This document shows, piece by piece, positions 8,749 to 17,721 of a DNA stretch of 64,000 nucleotides. This DNA comes from Gordonia shandongensis DSM 45094. Lineage in GTDB: Bacteria > Actinomycetota > Actinomycetes > Mycobacteriales > Mycobacteriaceae. How positions within the stretch are numbered: the stretch's first letter is position 1; each line of letters starts with the position of its first letter. Made by a program: the position numbers and the translations under genes. The notes beneath the pieces were generated by a model. That model saw only the letters and a program-made list of their open reading frames with translations. It was not told the origin of the DNA and ran no database searches. Location of the stretch: positions 372,001-436,000 of the forward strand of contig NZ_AUHE01000002.1 in assembly GCF_000423025.1 (NCBI RefSeq), given 5' to 3'.

Positions 8749-10368
8749 GTGACTACGCAGTTACTTCTCGGCGGCTCCGTGTACTCGTCCCCGGCAGTTC
8801 CCGACGCCACCGCGATGGCGGTCAGCGACGGGACCGTCGTGTGGGTCGGGTCCGACGAAGTCGGTCGCGCCCTGCACCCCGATGCGGAGATCATCGATCT
8901 CCGGGGACGGTTCGTCAGTCCGGCCTTCGTCGACGCCCACGTCCACCTCACCGACACCGGTCTCGCACTCGGCGGCCTCAACCTGTCGGCGGCCACGAGC
9001 CGTACCGACTGCCTGCAGCGGATCGCCGAGTTCGTCGCCGGGAACGACGACGAGATCATCTGGGGGTTCGGCTGGGACGCCTCGGCGTGGGACCGCTCCG
9101 TACCGGGGGAGGACCTGCCGCCCACCACCTCGGACATCGACGCCGTCACCGGCGGGCGGGCCGTGTACCTGGCCCGAATCGACGAGCACTCCGCAGCCGC
9201 GTCGAGCGCTCTGCGCGCGCTGGTCCCCGGACTGGACTCCGACCACGGCTATTCGCCGGAGCAGCCGCTCGTCGCCGATGCGCACCACCGCGTGCGTGCG
9301 GCGGCGCGAGCCCTCATCACGCCGGCGGCGCGACGGCGCGCCCAGGTCCGAGCGTTGGACCACGCGGCGTCCCGCGGCGTGGCGTCGGTGCACGAGAACG
9401 GGGGACCGGACATCAGCGGGATCGCCGACTTCTCGTCGCTCGCCGATCTCGACCACCCGGTGATCCTCCGGCGCTACTGGGGTGAGGCGGCCGCCGACGA
9501 GGACGAGGTCCGCGAGATCCTCGAACGGACCGGCGCCGACGCGATCGGCGGCGACCTGTTCGTCGACGGTGCGCTCGGGTCGCACACGGCGTGGCTGTCG
9601 GAGCCGTACAGCGACCGGACCGGGGTCAGCGGTGTGGCGTACCTCCACGAACAGACCCTTCTCGACCATCTGCGGGCGACGACTGCCGCCGGGGTCCAGG
9701 CAGGATTCCACGTGATCGGCGACGCCGCGACCGCGGCGGTCGCAGCGGCGATGACGGCCCTCGTCGACGAGGTCGGGACGGCGGCGCTGGCGCGGTGCGT
9801 GCATCGACTCGAGCACGCGGAGATGGTGACCCCCGAGCAGGCCGAGATCTTCGCTCGGTGCGGGATGGTCGCCAGCATGCAGCCGCTGTTCGACGCCGCG
9901 TGGGGGGGAGCCCACGACCTGTACGCCCGCCGTCTCGGCAATCCGCGCGGACTCGGACTCAACGATTTCGCGATGCTTGCCAAGGCCGGTGTCTCCCTGA
10001 CCTTCTCCAGCGACTCTCCGGTCTGCGACATCGACCCCTGGGCCACGGTCCGCGCCGCCGCGCACCACCGCACCGAGAGCAGTTCCATCTCGCCGCGAGC
10101 CGCGTTCGCCGCATCCACCCGCGGTGGATGGCGTGCCGCCGGAACCGGTGACGGCGTGACCGGCACGCTCGTTCCGGGCGCTCCGGCGCACTACGCGGTC
10201 TGGGACGTGGACGAGTTGATCGTCGCGGCCGCCACCGAGGGCGTCCAGCGCTGGTCGACCGATCCGCGGTCGCGGGTGCCCGCACTGCCCGACGTCGCTC
10301 CCGGCGCCCGTCTACCGCGGTGCGTGCGGACCGTCGTCGCCGGCACGACCGTCTTCGAGAGCGAATGA
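8749..10368 (+). CDS. Amidohydrolase family 3 (YtcJ-like) metal-dependent hydrolase
   Basis: The 539-aa product belongs to the amidohydrolase superfamily, TIM-barrel enzymes that hydrolyse C-N bonds with one or two metals. The metal HxH motif is in VDAHVHL (about residues 64-70). A GFHVIGD His motif is near residue 323, a HRLEHAEM His near 350, and the last metal Asp is in FSSDSPV near 425. The start is taken as the GTG at 8749, because upstream in-frame codons overlap fxsA in another frame. The stop overlaps the lnt ATG (ATGA). The substrate is not predictable from sequence. Confidence 0.85.
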   Translation: MTTQLLLGGSVYSSPAVPDATAMAVSDGTVVWVGSDEVGRALHPDAEIIDLRGRFVSPAFVDAHVHLTDTGLALGGLNLSAATSRTDCLQRIAEFVAGNDDEIIWGFGWDASAWDRSVPGEDLPPTTSDIDAVTGGRAVYLARIDEHSAAASSALRALVPGLDSDHGYSPEQPLVADAHHRVRAAARALITPAARRRAQVRALDHAASRGVASVHENGGPDISGIADFSSLADLDHPVILRRYWGEAAADEDEVREILERTGADAIGGDLFVDGALGSHTAWLSEPYSDRTGVSGVAYLHEQTLLDHLRATTAAGVQAGFHVIGDAATAAVAAAMTALVDEVGTAALARCVHRLEHAEMVTPEQAEIFARCGMVASMQPLFDAAWGGAHDLYARRLGNPRGLGLNDFAMLAKAGVSLTFSSDSPVCDIDPWATVRAAAHHRTESSSISPRAAFAASTRGGWRAAGTGDGVTGTLVPGAPAHYAVWDVDELIVAAATEGVQRWSTDPRSRVPALPDVAPGARLPRCVRTVVAGTTVFESE

Positions 10369-11975
10369 CGATCCGCTGGTGGCACCGCGTGCTCGGTGCC
10401 GCCGCCGCGGGTGCGCTCATGTACGCCGCATTCCCCCCGCGGGACCTGTGGCTCCTGACACCGTTGGCGCTGGCGGTGCTGTACGCCGTGCTCACGGTCG
10501 GACGACCGTCGGTGCGCAGCGCCGCCGGCTCCGGTTTCGTCTTCGGTCTCGCTTTCTTCGTGCCGCTCCTGCCGTGGATCGGCGAATACGTCGGCCCGCT
10601 CCCGTGGCTCGCCTTGGCCACCGTGATGGCGGCCTACCTGGCCGCCTTCGGCGCACTCGCCGCGGTGCTGATGCGGCGATGGCGTCTGCGTCCCCTCTGG
10701 TTCGCTGCGGCCTGGGTGACGATCGAGGCCGTTCGGTCGGCGTTCCCGTTCGGCGGCTTTCCCTGGGGGAGGGCCGCCTTCAGCCAGACCTCCGGATGGT
10801 TCCTGCCCCTGGCGTCCGTGATCGGCGTCCCCGGTCTCTCCTTCGTCCTCGCACTCGTCGGCGCCGCCGCCGCGACTCTCGTCGTCCGGATGGTCGACGC
10901 ACCGCGCGGGCTCCGGACGGCCGGTGTCCTGTCGGCACTTGCGGCCCTCATCGTCCCGCCCGTCGTCGGTGTGGCGCTCGGGGGCGCGGGAAACCCCCTC
11001 ACCACCCGGACCGGGAGCATCGACGTCGCCGCCGTGCAGGGAAACGTGCCGCGCCTGGGCCTCGACTTCAACGCGCAGCGGCGCGCCGTCCTGGACAACC
11101 ACGTCCGCGAGACGCGGCGACTCGGCGCCCGCGTCGACGAGGGCCGCGCACCGCGACCCGATCTGGTCCTGTGGCCGGAGAACGCCGCGGACTCGTCACC
11201 GGCCGTCGATCCCGAGGCGGCCGTCGCCATCCGCTCGGCGGTATCCGCCGTGGGGGCGCCGCTGGCGTTCGGTACCTGGATGCGCGACGACGGTCGGCTC
11301 TACAACTCCACACTGCTGTGGTCCGAACACGACGGCATCGCCGATGAGGCCCCGTCGGGCCGGTACGACAAACACATCATCCAGCCGTTCGGCGAATACC
11401 TGCCCTGGCGGGACTTCTTCCGGCTGTTCTCGTCGTATGCCGACCGCGCGGGAGACTTCGTCCCCGGTTCGGGTCCGTCGGTCCTCACGGCCGACACCCG
11501 GCACGGGGAGGTCGTGGCGGGGGTCGCGACGTGTTGGGAGATCGCCTTCGACCGCGCACCGCACGCCTCGATCCGAGACGGCGCGCAGTTCCTGTACGTT
11601 CCGACCAACAACGCCACGTTCGGTCGCACCGAGATGACCTACCAGCAGTTGGCGATGTCCCAGGTGCGCGCCGTCGAGACCGGCCGCAGTGTCGTCGTCG
11701 CCGCGACCAGCGGCGTCAGCGCCGTGATCGCCCCCGACGGGACGCTGATGCGTGAGAGCGGATTCTTCGAGCCGGCCGTCCTCGAATCGACCATCGATCT
11801 GCGCTCCGGCGAGACCCTCGCGGTCCGTCTCGGCCCCTGGCCCGAGCGTGCCGTCGTCGCCGCCACGGGCGCGGCATTTTTGGTGGTGCTCGCCGGAGCC
11901 ATTAGCCTCGATGTGTTCGCCGGTCGGAGGAGACCGGCTGCGGAGAAGGAGCACGATGACCAGCAGCCAGCCTGA
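10365..11975 (+). CDS. lnt: Apolipoprotein N-acyltransferase Lnt
   Basis: Lnt adds the third acyl chain to the N-terminal Cys of lipoproteins at the outer face of the membrane. The 536-aa product has about six to seven hydrophobic segments in its first 210 residues, then a nitrilase-type domain. The catalytic triad is visible as Glu in WPENAAD (about E271), Lys in [12 protein letters not shown] (about K336) and Cys in ATCWEIAFD (about C390). This spacing is almost the same as E. coli E267-K335-C387. A last hydrophobic stretch precedes the C terminus. It overlaps ppm1 by 20 bases. In M. tuberculosis the two activities are fused; here they are separate proteins. Confidence 0.94.
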   Translation: MTIRWWHRVLGAAAAGALMYAAFPPRDLWLLTPLALAVLYAVLTVGRPSVRSAAGSGFVFGLAFFVPLLPWIGEYVGPLPWLALATVMAAYLAAFGALAAVLMRRWRLRPLWFAAAWVTIEAVRSAFPFGGFPWGRAAFSQTSGWFLPLASVIGVPGLSFVLALVGAAAATLVVRMVDAPRGLRTAGVLSALAALIVPPVVGVALGGAGNPLTTRTGSIDVAAVQGNVPRLGLDFNAQRRAVLDNHVRETRRLGARVDEGRAPRPDLVLWPENAADSSPAVDPEAAVAIRSAVSAVGAPLAFGTWMRDDGRLYNSTLLWSEHDGIADEAPSGRYDKHIIQPFGEYLPWRDFFRLFSSYADRAGDFVPGSGPSVLTADTRHGEVVAGVATCWEIAFDRAPHASIRDGAQFLYVPTNNATFGRTEMTYQQLAMSQVRAVETGRSVVVAATSGVSAVIAPDGTLMRESGFFEPAVLESTIDLRSGETLAVRLGPWPERAVVAATGAAFLVVLAGAISLDVFAGRRRPAAEKEHDDQQPA

Positions 11976-12729
11976 GTCGCGGATCGTCGACGCCGACGGT
12001 GCGGGCGGCCTCGTCGTCATCCCGACGTTCAACGAGCGCGAGAACCTCCCGATCATCGTCGAGCGGCTCCTCACGGCCCAGCCCGGCATTCACGTCCTGG
12101 TGGTCGACGACTCGAGTCCCGACGGGACCGGTGACGTCGCCGAATCGCTCGCCGCCGACGATGCCGCCGACCGGGTCCACGTGATGCACCGGACCGTCAA
12201 GGACGGGCTCGGCAAGGCCTATCTCGCCGGTTTCGCCTGGGGCCTCGACCGCGACTACCGCGTGATCGTCGAGATGGACGCCGACGGCAGTCACGCACCC
12301 GAGCAGCTGTATCGTCTGCTCGACGCGGTCAACGCCGGTGCGGACCTCGTCATCGGTTCTCGCTACGTCCCCGGCGGTGAGCTGGTCAACTGGCCGAAGC
12401 GTCGGGAGGTCCTCTCCAAGGGCGCCAACACGTATGCACGCCTGATGCTCGGCGCTCGCGTCAAGGACATCACGGCCGGCTACCGGGCGTTCCGCCGCGA
12501 GGTCCTCGAAGGCATCGGACTCGACGAGGTCGACTCGGCGGGGTACTGCTTCCAGATCGATCTCGCATGGCGTTCCCTGCAGAACGGATTCACCATTCGG
12601 GAGGTGCCGATCACGTTCACCGAACGTGAGATCGGCGAGTCGAAGATGGATGGCGGCGTGATCATGGAGTCGTTTCTCAACGTCGCCCGCTGGGGGATCC
12701 GAGGACGGCTGTCTCCGCGTCGTCGGTGA
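11956..12729 (+). CDS. ppm1: Polyprenol-phosphate mannosyltransferase Ppm1
   Basis: Ppm1 transfers mannose from GDP-mannose to polyprenyl phosphate. This gives the lipid-linked mannose used to extend lipomannan and lipoarabinomannan and to O-mannosylate secreted proteins. The 257-aa product is a GT-A family 2 enzyme: [10 protein letters not shown] near residue 22, the [12 protein letters not shown] nucleotide-binding loop near 52, and the metal motif EMDADGSH near 104. GSRYVPGG and the AGYRAFRR segment follow. The ATG at 11956 is preceded by AAGGAG and lies inside the end of lnt, so the two are coupled. Confidence 0.93.
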   Translation: MTSSQPESRIVDADGAGGLVVIPTFNERENLPIIVERLLTAQPGIHVLVVDDSSPDGTGDVAESLAADDAADRVHVMHRTVKDGLGKAYLAGFAWGLDRDYRVIVEMDADGSHAPEQLYRLLDAVNAGADLVIGSRYVPGGELVNWPKRREVLSKGANTYARLMLGARVKDITAGYRAFRREVLEGIGLDEVDSAGYCFQIDLAWRSLQNGFTIREVPITFTEREIGESKMDGGVIMESFLNVARWGIRGRLSPRRR

Positions 12730-12742
12730 CGCCCCCCGACGA

Positions 12743-12777
12743 GCGACGGGCCGCGGCATCGTGCCGCGGCCCGTCGT
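12743..12777. terminator. Bidirectional terminator hairpin between ppm1 and rbpA
   Basis: A perfect 14-bp stem (12745-12758 with 12762-12775, extendable by two pairs) closes a 3-nt loop in the short gap between convergent genes. There is no strong U-tract, as is common in actinobacteria. Confidence 0.8.
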
Positions 12778-12801
12778 CTCACATCGTGACGTGTTCGGGG
12801 A

Positions 12802-13149
12802 TCAGGAGACTCCGCCGCCCCGGCGACGCTGCTTGAGCAGGTCCAAGCGCTCGGCGAGGAGCACCTCGAGATCTTCCTCGGAGCGCCGCTCCAACAGCAT
12901 GTCCCAGTGGGTGCGCGGCGGCTTGCCCTTCTTCTCCTCGGGTGCGTCGCCGTCGATCAGCTTGCCCTCCATGCCGTTCTTGCACGGCCAGGTGGCGGGG
13001 ACCTCGGCGTCGTCGGCGAACGGGATCTCGAAGATCTCACCGTTGTCGGTCCGGTACTGGACCATCCGACGCGGCGCGAGGTCGTGGTCGCGATCGGTCT
13101 CGTAGCTCACCGCTCCGAGTCGACTACCGCGCAGGACTCGATCAGCCAT
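12802..13149 (-). CDS. rbpA: RNA polymerase-binding protein RbpA
   Basis: RbpA is an actinobacterial transcription factor that binds the principal sigma factor and RNA polymerase and stabilises the open complex. The 115-aa product shows the family sequence throughout: start MADRVLRGSRLGAVSYETD, the central core with RRMVQYRTDNG and EVPATWPC (about residues 27-56), and the C-terminal sigma-interaction helix with RTHWDMLLERRSEEDL (about 79-94). A TAGAAT -10 element and a GAGAGGA ribosome site precede it. Its position beside ppm1 is conserved in mycobacteria. Confidence 0.96.
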   Translation of the reverse strand: MADRVLRGSRLGAVSYETDRDHDLAPRRMVQYRTDNGEIFEIPFADDAEVPATWPCKNGMEGKLIDGDAPEEKKGKPPRTHWDMLLERRSEEDLEVLLAERLDLLKQRRRGGGVS

Positions 13150-13184
13150 TCAGGGTTCCTCTCACAGGATCGGGGATCTCCACC

Positions 13185-13190
13185 ATTCTA
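13185..13190 (-). promoter_or_regulatory. -10 element of the rbpA promoter
   Basis: TAGAAT on the minus strand is a good -10 hexamer about 35 nt upstream of the rbpA ATG. It would give a short leader that contains GAGAGGA. Confidence 0.5.
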
Positions 13191-13220
13191 CGCGCTCCCG
13201 CGACGCGGTACCGTCATGGT

Positions 13221-13574
13221 GTGTCCGCCACCGCCTCGAACGGGTCGCCCTCACGCCACCGCCCCTATGCGTGCTCCTGGTGCGGCCGCGAGATGGTCGA
13301 CTCCGAACTCGGCCGCCGCCGCAAGTACTGCAAACGGTCGTGCCGTCAGCGCGCGTATGAACAGAGAACACTCCTCGAAGGCACCTCTATTCCCGCCGAC
13401 GCCGTGATCTTGAGCCCGGCCGAGGCCGCCGACCTCGGCGACCGCATGTTCGAACTGCGCTGCGCCGCCGAGGACCTGTCCACGGCGATAGCCGAGGACG
13501 CCGAGCGCGACACCCTCGGACGCCTCGCCGACGAACTGCTCGAACTCGCACACCGCGCCGAAAGTCTCCGCTGA
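13221..13574 (+). CDS. Small zinc-ribbon protein, function unknown
   Basis: The 117-aa product has a likely zinc-binding site formed by C18-x2-C21 and C37-x3-C41 in a basic context (YACSWCGRE...KYCKRSCRQRAYEQR). An acidic helical tail covers residues 60-117. Such short basic zinc ribbons often bind nucleic acid, but no function is known to me for this protein. The GTG at 13221 is chosen because it keeps the whole ribbon and starts just after the divergent rbpA promoter region; an ATG at Met25 would cut through the ribbon. Confidence 0.7.
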   Translation: MSATASNGSPSRHRPYACSWCGREMVDSELGRRRKYCKRSCRQRAYEQRTLLEGTSIPADAVILSPAEAADLGDRMFELRCAAEDLSTAIAEDAERDTLGRLADELLELAHRAESLR

Positions 13575-13652
13575 CCGCCCCATTCGACCGCCTCCGATTC
13601 GGGCGATCTTCGCGGAGAGCGACATCACCGTCGGCCCATCACGCGGCGTCAC

Positions 13653-13658
13653 TAGACT
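13653..13658 (+). promoter_or_regulatory. Putative -10 of the cyclase gene (leaderless)
   Basis: TAGACT ends 8 nt before the GTG of the cyclase gene, the spacing expected for a leaderless transcript. No ribosome-binding site is present in the gap. Confidence 0.45.
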
Positions 13659-13666
13659 GGACGGTT

Positions 13667-14494
13667 GTGAACCACGATCGGCGCCCGGCACAGGATCCGG
13701 AACATCGCGACGACGCGCCGCCGTCCCCGCTGCATCGGGCCGGCGAGCTGCTGTCACGGACCGATCGCAGCGCGGCGGCGATCCGCGCCGCCCAGCTCGC
13801 CCGACGGCTCGCGCCGACCGACGGACCGCTCCCGGCGGCCGACCGGGCCTCGGACCGGGTGGCCCGCCTCCTCAACGACGTGCGCCCGGATCGGCCGAGC
13901 GCCGTCCGCGAACTCGGTCTCGCCTCGGTGGCGGTGTGGCAGTCCCTCGTGGAACGCCGCCGACCCGACCCCGCCCGTCCGGTGCCGGCCACGATCCTCT
14001 TCACCGATCTCGTCGGATTCTCGTCGTGGGCGCTGCGCGCAGGCGACGATCAGGTCCTCGACCTCCTGGAGTCGGTGAACTCGGCGTGTTCGGCCGTGAT
14101 CGGCGGACACGACGGCCAGGTCGTGAAAACGCTCGGCGACGGCACCATGGCCGTCTTCCTCGACGCCGCCGAAGCGATCGCCGCCGCACACGAGGCCGTG
14201 GTCGCGGTCAGCGCCATCACGGTCGGCGACTTCCGTCCCGAACTGAGAGCCGGTCTGCACACCGGACATCCGCGTGCGGTCGGGGACGACTTCCTCGGCA
14301 TCGACGTCAACATCGCCGCCCGGGTCTGCGACGCTGCGGGCGGCGGCGAGGTCTACGCCAGCGAGAGCACCCTGGCGCACGTGGATCCGGCGGCGTACAC
14401 GACACGCCGGCGGCGGTTCTCGGCCAAGGGGGTGCCGAAAGACCTCAGGGTCTTCCGAGTTCTTCCCCGGTACGATCCGCCTGCCATACCGTGA
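13667..14494 (+). CDS. Class III adenylate/guanylate cyclase
   Basis: The 275-aa soluble protein has a short N-terminal region rich in Arg and Asp, then a class III nucleotide cyclase catalytic domain (about residues 105-262). The first metal Asp is in the ATILFTDLVGFSSW strand, and the second is in the hairpin KTLGDGTMAVF. Homology continues through GLHTGHP and the DVNIAARVCDAAGGGEV segment, which carries the Asn-x3-Arg transition-state pair. It therefore looks catalytically competent; cAMP is the likelier product in actinobacteria. It lies 4 nt upstream of the peptide transporter gene, which suggests one transcript. Confidence 0.88.
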   Translation: MNHDRRPAQDPEHRDDAPPSPLHRAGELLSRTDRSAAAIRAAQLARRLAPTDGPLPAADRASDRVARLLNDVRPDRPSAVRELGLASVAVWQSLVERRRPDPARPVPATILFTDLVGFSSWALRAGDDQVLDLLESVNSACSAVIGGHDGQVVKTLGDGTMAVFLDAAEAIAAAHEAVVAVSAITVGDFRPELRAGLHTGHPRAVGDDFLGIDVNIAARVCDAAGGGEVYASESTLAHVDPAAYTTRRRRFSAKGVPKDLRVFRVLPRYDPPAIP

Positions 14495-14498
14495 GAGC

Positions 14499-15938
14499 AT
14501 GACGACCGACCGCGGCTTCTTCGGCCATCCGCGTGCACTCGGGACGCTGTTCGGCGTCGAGATGTGGGAGCGCTTCTCCTTCTACGGGATGCAGGCCATC
14601 CTGGCCTACTACCTCTACTATCAGGCCGCCGACGGCGGACTCGGATTCGACGAGGGGTCCGCCAAGAGCATCGTCGGCGCCTACGGCGGCCTGGTGTATC
14701 TGTCGACGGTCCTCGGCAGCTGGATCGCCGACCGCCTGCTCGGTTCGGAGCGGACGCTGTTCTACAGCGCGATCGTGATCATGGCGGGACACATCAGCCT
14801 CGCCGCGATCCCGGGCGTCCCCGGGCTCACCGCGGGTCTGGTGCTCGTCGCGATCGGCAGCGGTGGCGTCAAGTCGACGGCGACATCGCTGGTCGGCGAC
14901 CTCTACAGTCCCGACGACCTGCGCCGCGATGCCGGATTCTCCATCTACTACATGGGCATCAACCTCGGCGGATTCCTCGGACCGCTGCTGACCGGCTACG
15001 CCCAGGACCACGTCGGCTTCCACCTCGGTTTCGGGCTCGCCGCCGTCGGGATGTTCCTGGGCATCGTGCAGTACGCGGTCACCCGACATCGCTTCGATGA
15101 CATCGGACGCTCGGTACCCGATCCGTTGCCGCGGGAGGCGCGCCGACGGGTCGTCGGCATCGGCGTCGTCGCGATCGTCGTCGTGATCGTGGCCGCCATG
15201 ACGGGCCTGCTCAAAGCGTCCACGCTGTCGACCGTCGTCGTCACCGTCACGGCGATCGCCGCCGCCGGCTACTTCGCGGTCATCCTGACCAGCCGCGCCA
15301 TCACGTCGGTGGAACGCAGTCGCGTCGTGGCCTTCGTCCCCCTCTTCCTCGCCTCGACCGCCTTCTGGGCGCTGTTCCAGCAGCAGTTCACCACGGTCGC
15401 GGAGTACTCCGACAAGCGCTTGAACCGCGAGATCTTCGGGTGGACGATGCCCGCATCGTGGGTGCAATCGATCAACCCGGTCTTCATCATCGTCTTCGCC
15501 GGTGTCTTCGCCGCCATCTGGACGGCCCTCGGACCGCGGCAGCCGTCGACTCCGGTCAAATTCGCGATGGGCACCGGCATCATGGGCGTCGCGTTCCTCT
15601 GTTTCATCCCGATGGCCGGCGGGGGACCGGGGAGTGCACCGCTCCTCGGACTGGTCGGGATCCTCTTCCTGTTCACCATCGCCGAGCTCTCGCTCTCGCC
15701 GGTGGGCCTGTCGCTGTCGACCAAACTCGCGCCCGCTGCGTTCCACACCCAGATGGTGGCGCTGTTCTTTCTGTCCGTCGCCCTCGGCAGTGCGCTGGCG
15801 GGCACACTGTCGACGTATTACGACCCCGACGACGAGGCACCGTACTTCTGGATCATCGGCCTGAGTTCCCTGGCCGTCGCTGCACTGCTCCTGGCGTTCC
15901 GGGCACCCATCAGGCGTCTCATGAGAGGCGTCCTGTGA
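14499..15938 (+). CDS. POT/PTR2 family proton-dependent oligopeptide transporter
   Basis: The 479-aa membrane protein belongs to the POT (PTR2) family of the major facilitator superfamily, which imports di- and tripeptides with protons. The ExxERFxxYG motif for proton coupling is near residue 18 (EMWERFSFYGMQ). The YGGLVYLSTVLGSWIADRLLG signature follows near 60, and the second PTR2 signature FSIYYMGINLGGFLGPL is near 150. About 12-14 hydrophobic segments are seen. The start is 4 nt after the cyclase stop, and the stop overlaps the ATG of the next small gene. Confidence 0.92.
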   Translation: MTTDRGFFGHPRALGTLFGVEMWERFSFYGMQAILAYYLYYQAADGGLGFDEGSAKSIVGAYGGLVYLSTVLGSWIADRLLGSERTLFYSAIVIMAGHISLAAIPGVPGLTAGLVLVAIGSGGVKSTATSLVGDLYSPDDLRRDAGFSIYYMGINLGGFLGPLLTGYAQDHVGFHLGFGLAAVGMFLGIVQYAVTRHRFDDIGRSVPDPLPREARRRVVGIGVVAIVVVIVAAMTGLLKASTLSTVVVTVTAIAAAGYFAVILTSRAITSVERSRVVAFVPLFLASTAFWALFQQQFTTVAEYSDKRLNREIFGWTMPASWVQSINPVFIIVFAGVFAAIWTALGPRQPSTPVKFAMGTGIMGVAFLCFIPMAGGGPGSAPLLGLVGILFLFTIAELSLSPVGLSLSTKLAPAAFHTQMVALFFLSVALGSALAGTLSTYYDPDDEAPYFWIIGLSSLAVAALLLAFRAPIRRLMRGVL

Positions 15939-16219
15939 TGGCCGTCTTCGACGACGGTGAACTGGAGGAGTACTACCGTCGGATCGAGTCGCGGACCTTC
16001 GCGGCGAGTGCTCGTCCCACGCGGCGCGTACGGCCGCCTTCTCTCCCCGTGTCGTCCTGTCCGACACCGGAGAAGATCGCGTACCCGGATTCGGCAGCCG
16101 TCGCCGGTGCGATCCTCGCGATCTCCCGGTCGTCGACCGCGAGGACGATGCTGCGCTCCTACGAGTGCCGATGCGGTGCGTGGCACTTGACCAGCGCAGT
16201 ACCGCGACCACCGGCATAG
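15938..16219 (+). CDS. Small conserved actinobacterial protein with CRCGAWHLT motif
   Basis: This 93-aa protein starts at the overlapping TGATG with the transporter gene. Its C-terminal part contains RSYECRCGAWHLTSA, a short motif I recognise from many small actinobacterial proteins of unknown function (Cys-x-Cys-Gly-x-Trp-His). The middle (EKIAYPDSAAVAGAILAISR) looks helical. Translational coupling makes it a real gene, but no role can be given. A strong terminator follows 53 nt downstream, ending the cyclase-transporter transcript. Confidence 0.7.
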   Translation: MAVFDDGELEEYYRRIESRTFAASARPTRRVRPPSLPVSSCPTPEKIAYPDSAAVAGAILAISRSSTARTMLRSYECRCGAWHLTSAVPRPPA

Positions 16220-16272
16220 CGGCACCCCACCGGCGATCCCCGGCACCGGCACAGACAGCCACCAGAACAGAC

Positions 16273-16309
16273 AGCGGTCCCCGGCAGCGTGATGCTGCCG
16301 GGGACCGCT
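16273..16309 (+). terminator. Rho-independent-type terminator hairpin
   Basis: A perfect 16-bp GC-rich stem (16273-16288 with 16294-16309) with a 5-nt loop lies after the 93-aa gene and before the convergent 53-aa gene. It can serve both strands. Confidence 0.85.
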
Positions 16310-16363
16310 GACGTGATTTGTTTCAGCGCACGGTATGTCTCAGTGCGCGGTCACGATCGGACC

Positions 16364-16525
16364 CTATCGGGGTGAACCCAGGACCGCGACCGGCATGTTC
16401 GCCAGCTGCAGGTTCAGGCGCTCGGTGGCGCTCTGGTTCATCCGTTCCGCGATTCGGTGCACGAACTCCGTGAACTTCGACGTGGTGCTCTTCGACGTAA
16501 GGGTCGAACTGGTGCTGCTCTGCAT
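16364..16525 (-). CDS. 53-aa Ser/Thr-rich small protein, function unknown
   Basis: This short reading frame (ATG at 16525, TAG at 16364-16366) encodes 53 residues: an N-terminal tail of Ser, Thr and Lys (MQSSTSSTLTSKSTTSK), then a probable amphipathic helix (FTEFVHRIAERMN and ATERLNLQLAN), ending LGSPR. GGAGGAG lies about 10 nt before the ATG, and a TTGACG-17-TACAGT promoter lies 38 nt upstream of it. A longer overlapping frame on the same strand lacks these signals and reads as low-complexity shadow. I do not recognise the family. It could be a small regulator or stress peptide; this is not established. Confidence 0.6.
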   Translation of the reverse strand: MQSSTSSTLTSKSTTSKFTEFVHRIAERMNQSATERLNLQLANMPVAVLGSPR

Positions 16526-16562
16526 AGTGAACGCCCTCCTCCGCTTCTCTCAAGTCCACTTC

Positions 16563-16591
16563 ACTGTAACCGCAGCGCCACGTTTCGTCAA
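16563..16591 (-). promoter_or_regulatory. Near-consensus sigma-70-type promoter of the 53-aa gene
   Basis: On the minus strand, TTGACG (16586-16591) and TACAGT (16563-16568) are separated by exactly 17 bases. The surrounding DNA is less GC rich than its neighbours. This is the cleanest promoter match in the window. Confidence 0.7.
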
Positions 16592-16652
16592 CCTCCATTG
16601 GGTGGCGGTTAACCTTCCGTTCACTTTCGTCGGTTCGTGTTCACCCGACGAC

Positions 16653-17687
16653 CTAGCGGACGAGTGCGGCGAGCCGTTCGACCTCGTCCACGGAGCCGGG
16701 GGAGACCAGCATCGTCGTGACACCGGCAGCCTCCCACCGCGCGATCTGTTCGCGGACATGCCGCTCGTCTCCGACGATCGCCGAGTCGTCGACCACCGCG
16801 TCGGGGATGACGGCGGCGGCCTCGTCCTTGCGGCCGGCCCGGAAGAGCGCCGTCACCTCGTCGACCACGTCGCCGTACCCCATCCGCCGGTACACCTCGG
16901 CGTGGAAGTTCGTGTCCTCGCTGCCCATTCCACCCATGTAGAGCGCCAGGAACGGCTTGATCCCGGCGTACGCCGCGGCCGGGTCGTCGGTCAGGACGAT
17001 CTGCGCCACCGCCGCGATCTCGAACGTCTCACGGGTCCGCCTCGCCCCGGCCCGCGCGAACCCCTCGTCGAGCCATTCGTTGTACTGATCGGCCATCCGC
17101 GGTGTGTAGAACAGCGGAAGCCACCCGTCGGCGATCTCCGCGGCCAACGCGATGTTCTTGGGCCCCTCCGCACCGAGGAGGATCGGGATGTCGCTGCGCA
17201 GCGGATGGACGATGGGCTTGAGCGCCTTGCCGAGTCCCGACGCGTCGGGGCCGTCGTAGGGGAGCCGATAATGCGGGCCTGCGCTGGTGACCGGTTCCTG
17301 CCGCGCCCAGACACGCCGCATGATGTCGATGTACTCGCGGGTTCTTGCCAGCGGTTTCGCGAACCGCTGGCCGTACCAGCCCTCGACGACCTGGGGACCG
17401 GAGACGCCGAGACCGACCACGTGCCGTCCGCCGGAGAGATGGTCCAGCGTCATCGCCGCCATCGCGCACGCCGTCGGAGTCCGCGCCGACAGTTGCAGGA
17501 CCGAGGTGCCGAGCCGCAGTCGCCGCGTCGACGACCCGTACCACGACAGCGGCGTGTAAGCGTCCGACCCCCACGCCTCCGCGGTGAAGACCGAGTCGAA
17601 ACCCGATCGTTCCGCAGCCTCGACGAGGTCGCGATGATTCGACGGCGGTGTGGCGCCCCAGTATCCGAGTTGCAGTCCGAACTTCAT
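16653..17687 (-). CDS. LLM-class (F420-dependent type) oxidoreductase
   Basis: The 344-aa product is a luciferase-like monooxygenase fold protein of the F420-dependent group common in actinobacteria. The N terminus MKFGLQLGYWG, the AEAWGSDAYTPLSW segment near residue 36, the RLRLGTSVLQLSARTP stretch near 55 (F420/flavin site) and DHLSGGRHVVGLGVSGPQVVEGWYG near 81 are typical. A late PILLGAEGPKNIALAAEIADGWLP block is near 167. Such enzymes oxidise or reduce alcohols, sugars or lipids with F420; the substrate here is unknown. It lies 34 nt from the end of the phosphotriesterase-like gene on the same strand. Confidence 0.88.
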   Translation of the reverse strand: MKFGLQLGYWGATPPSNHRDLVEAAERSGFDSVFTAEAWGSDAYTPLSWYGSSTRRLRLGTSVLQLSARTPTACAMAAMTLDHLSGGRHVVGLGVSGPQVVEGWYGQRFAKPLARTREYIDIMRRVWARQEPVTSAGPHYRLPYDGPDASGLGKALKPIVHPLRSDIPILLGAEGPKNIALAAEIADGWLPLFYTPRMADQYNEWLDEGFARAGARRTRETFEIAAVAQIVLTDDPAAAYAGIKPFLALYMGGMGSEDTNFHAEVYRRMGYGDVVDEVTALFRAGRKDEAAAVIPDAVVDDSAIVGDERHVREQIARWEAAGVTTMLVSPGSVDEVERLAALVR

Positions 17688-17721
17688 CCCTCGACCCTAA
17701 TCGAGGCGAGTGTGCGTCAGC

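Noticed and set aside
16323-16598. A 91-codon minus-strand frame overlapping the 53-aa gene
   Set aside because: It begins upstream of the -10 region of the good promoter and lacks a ribosome site, and its residues are His/Glu/Arg-rich noise. The 53-codon frame fits the promoter and GGAGGAG.
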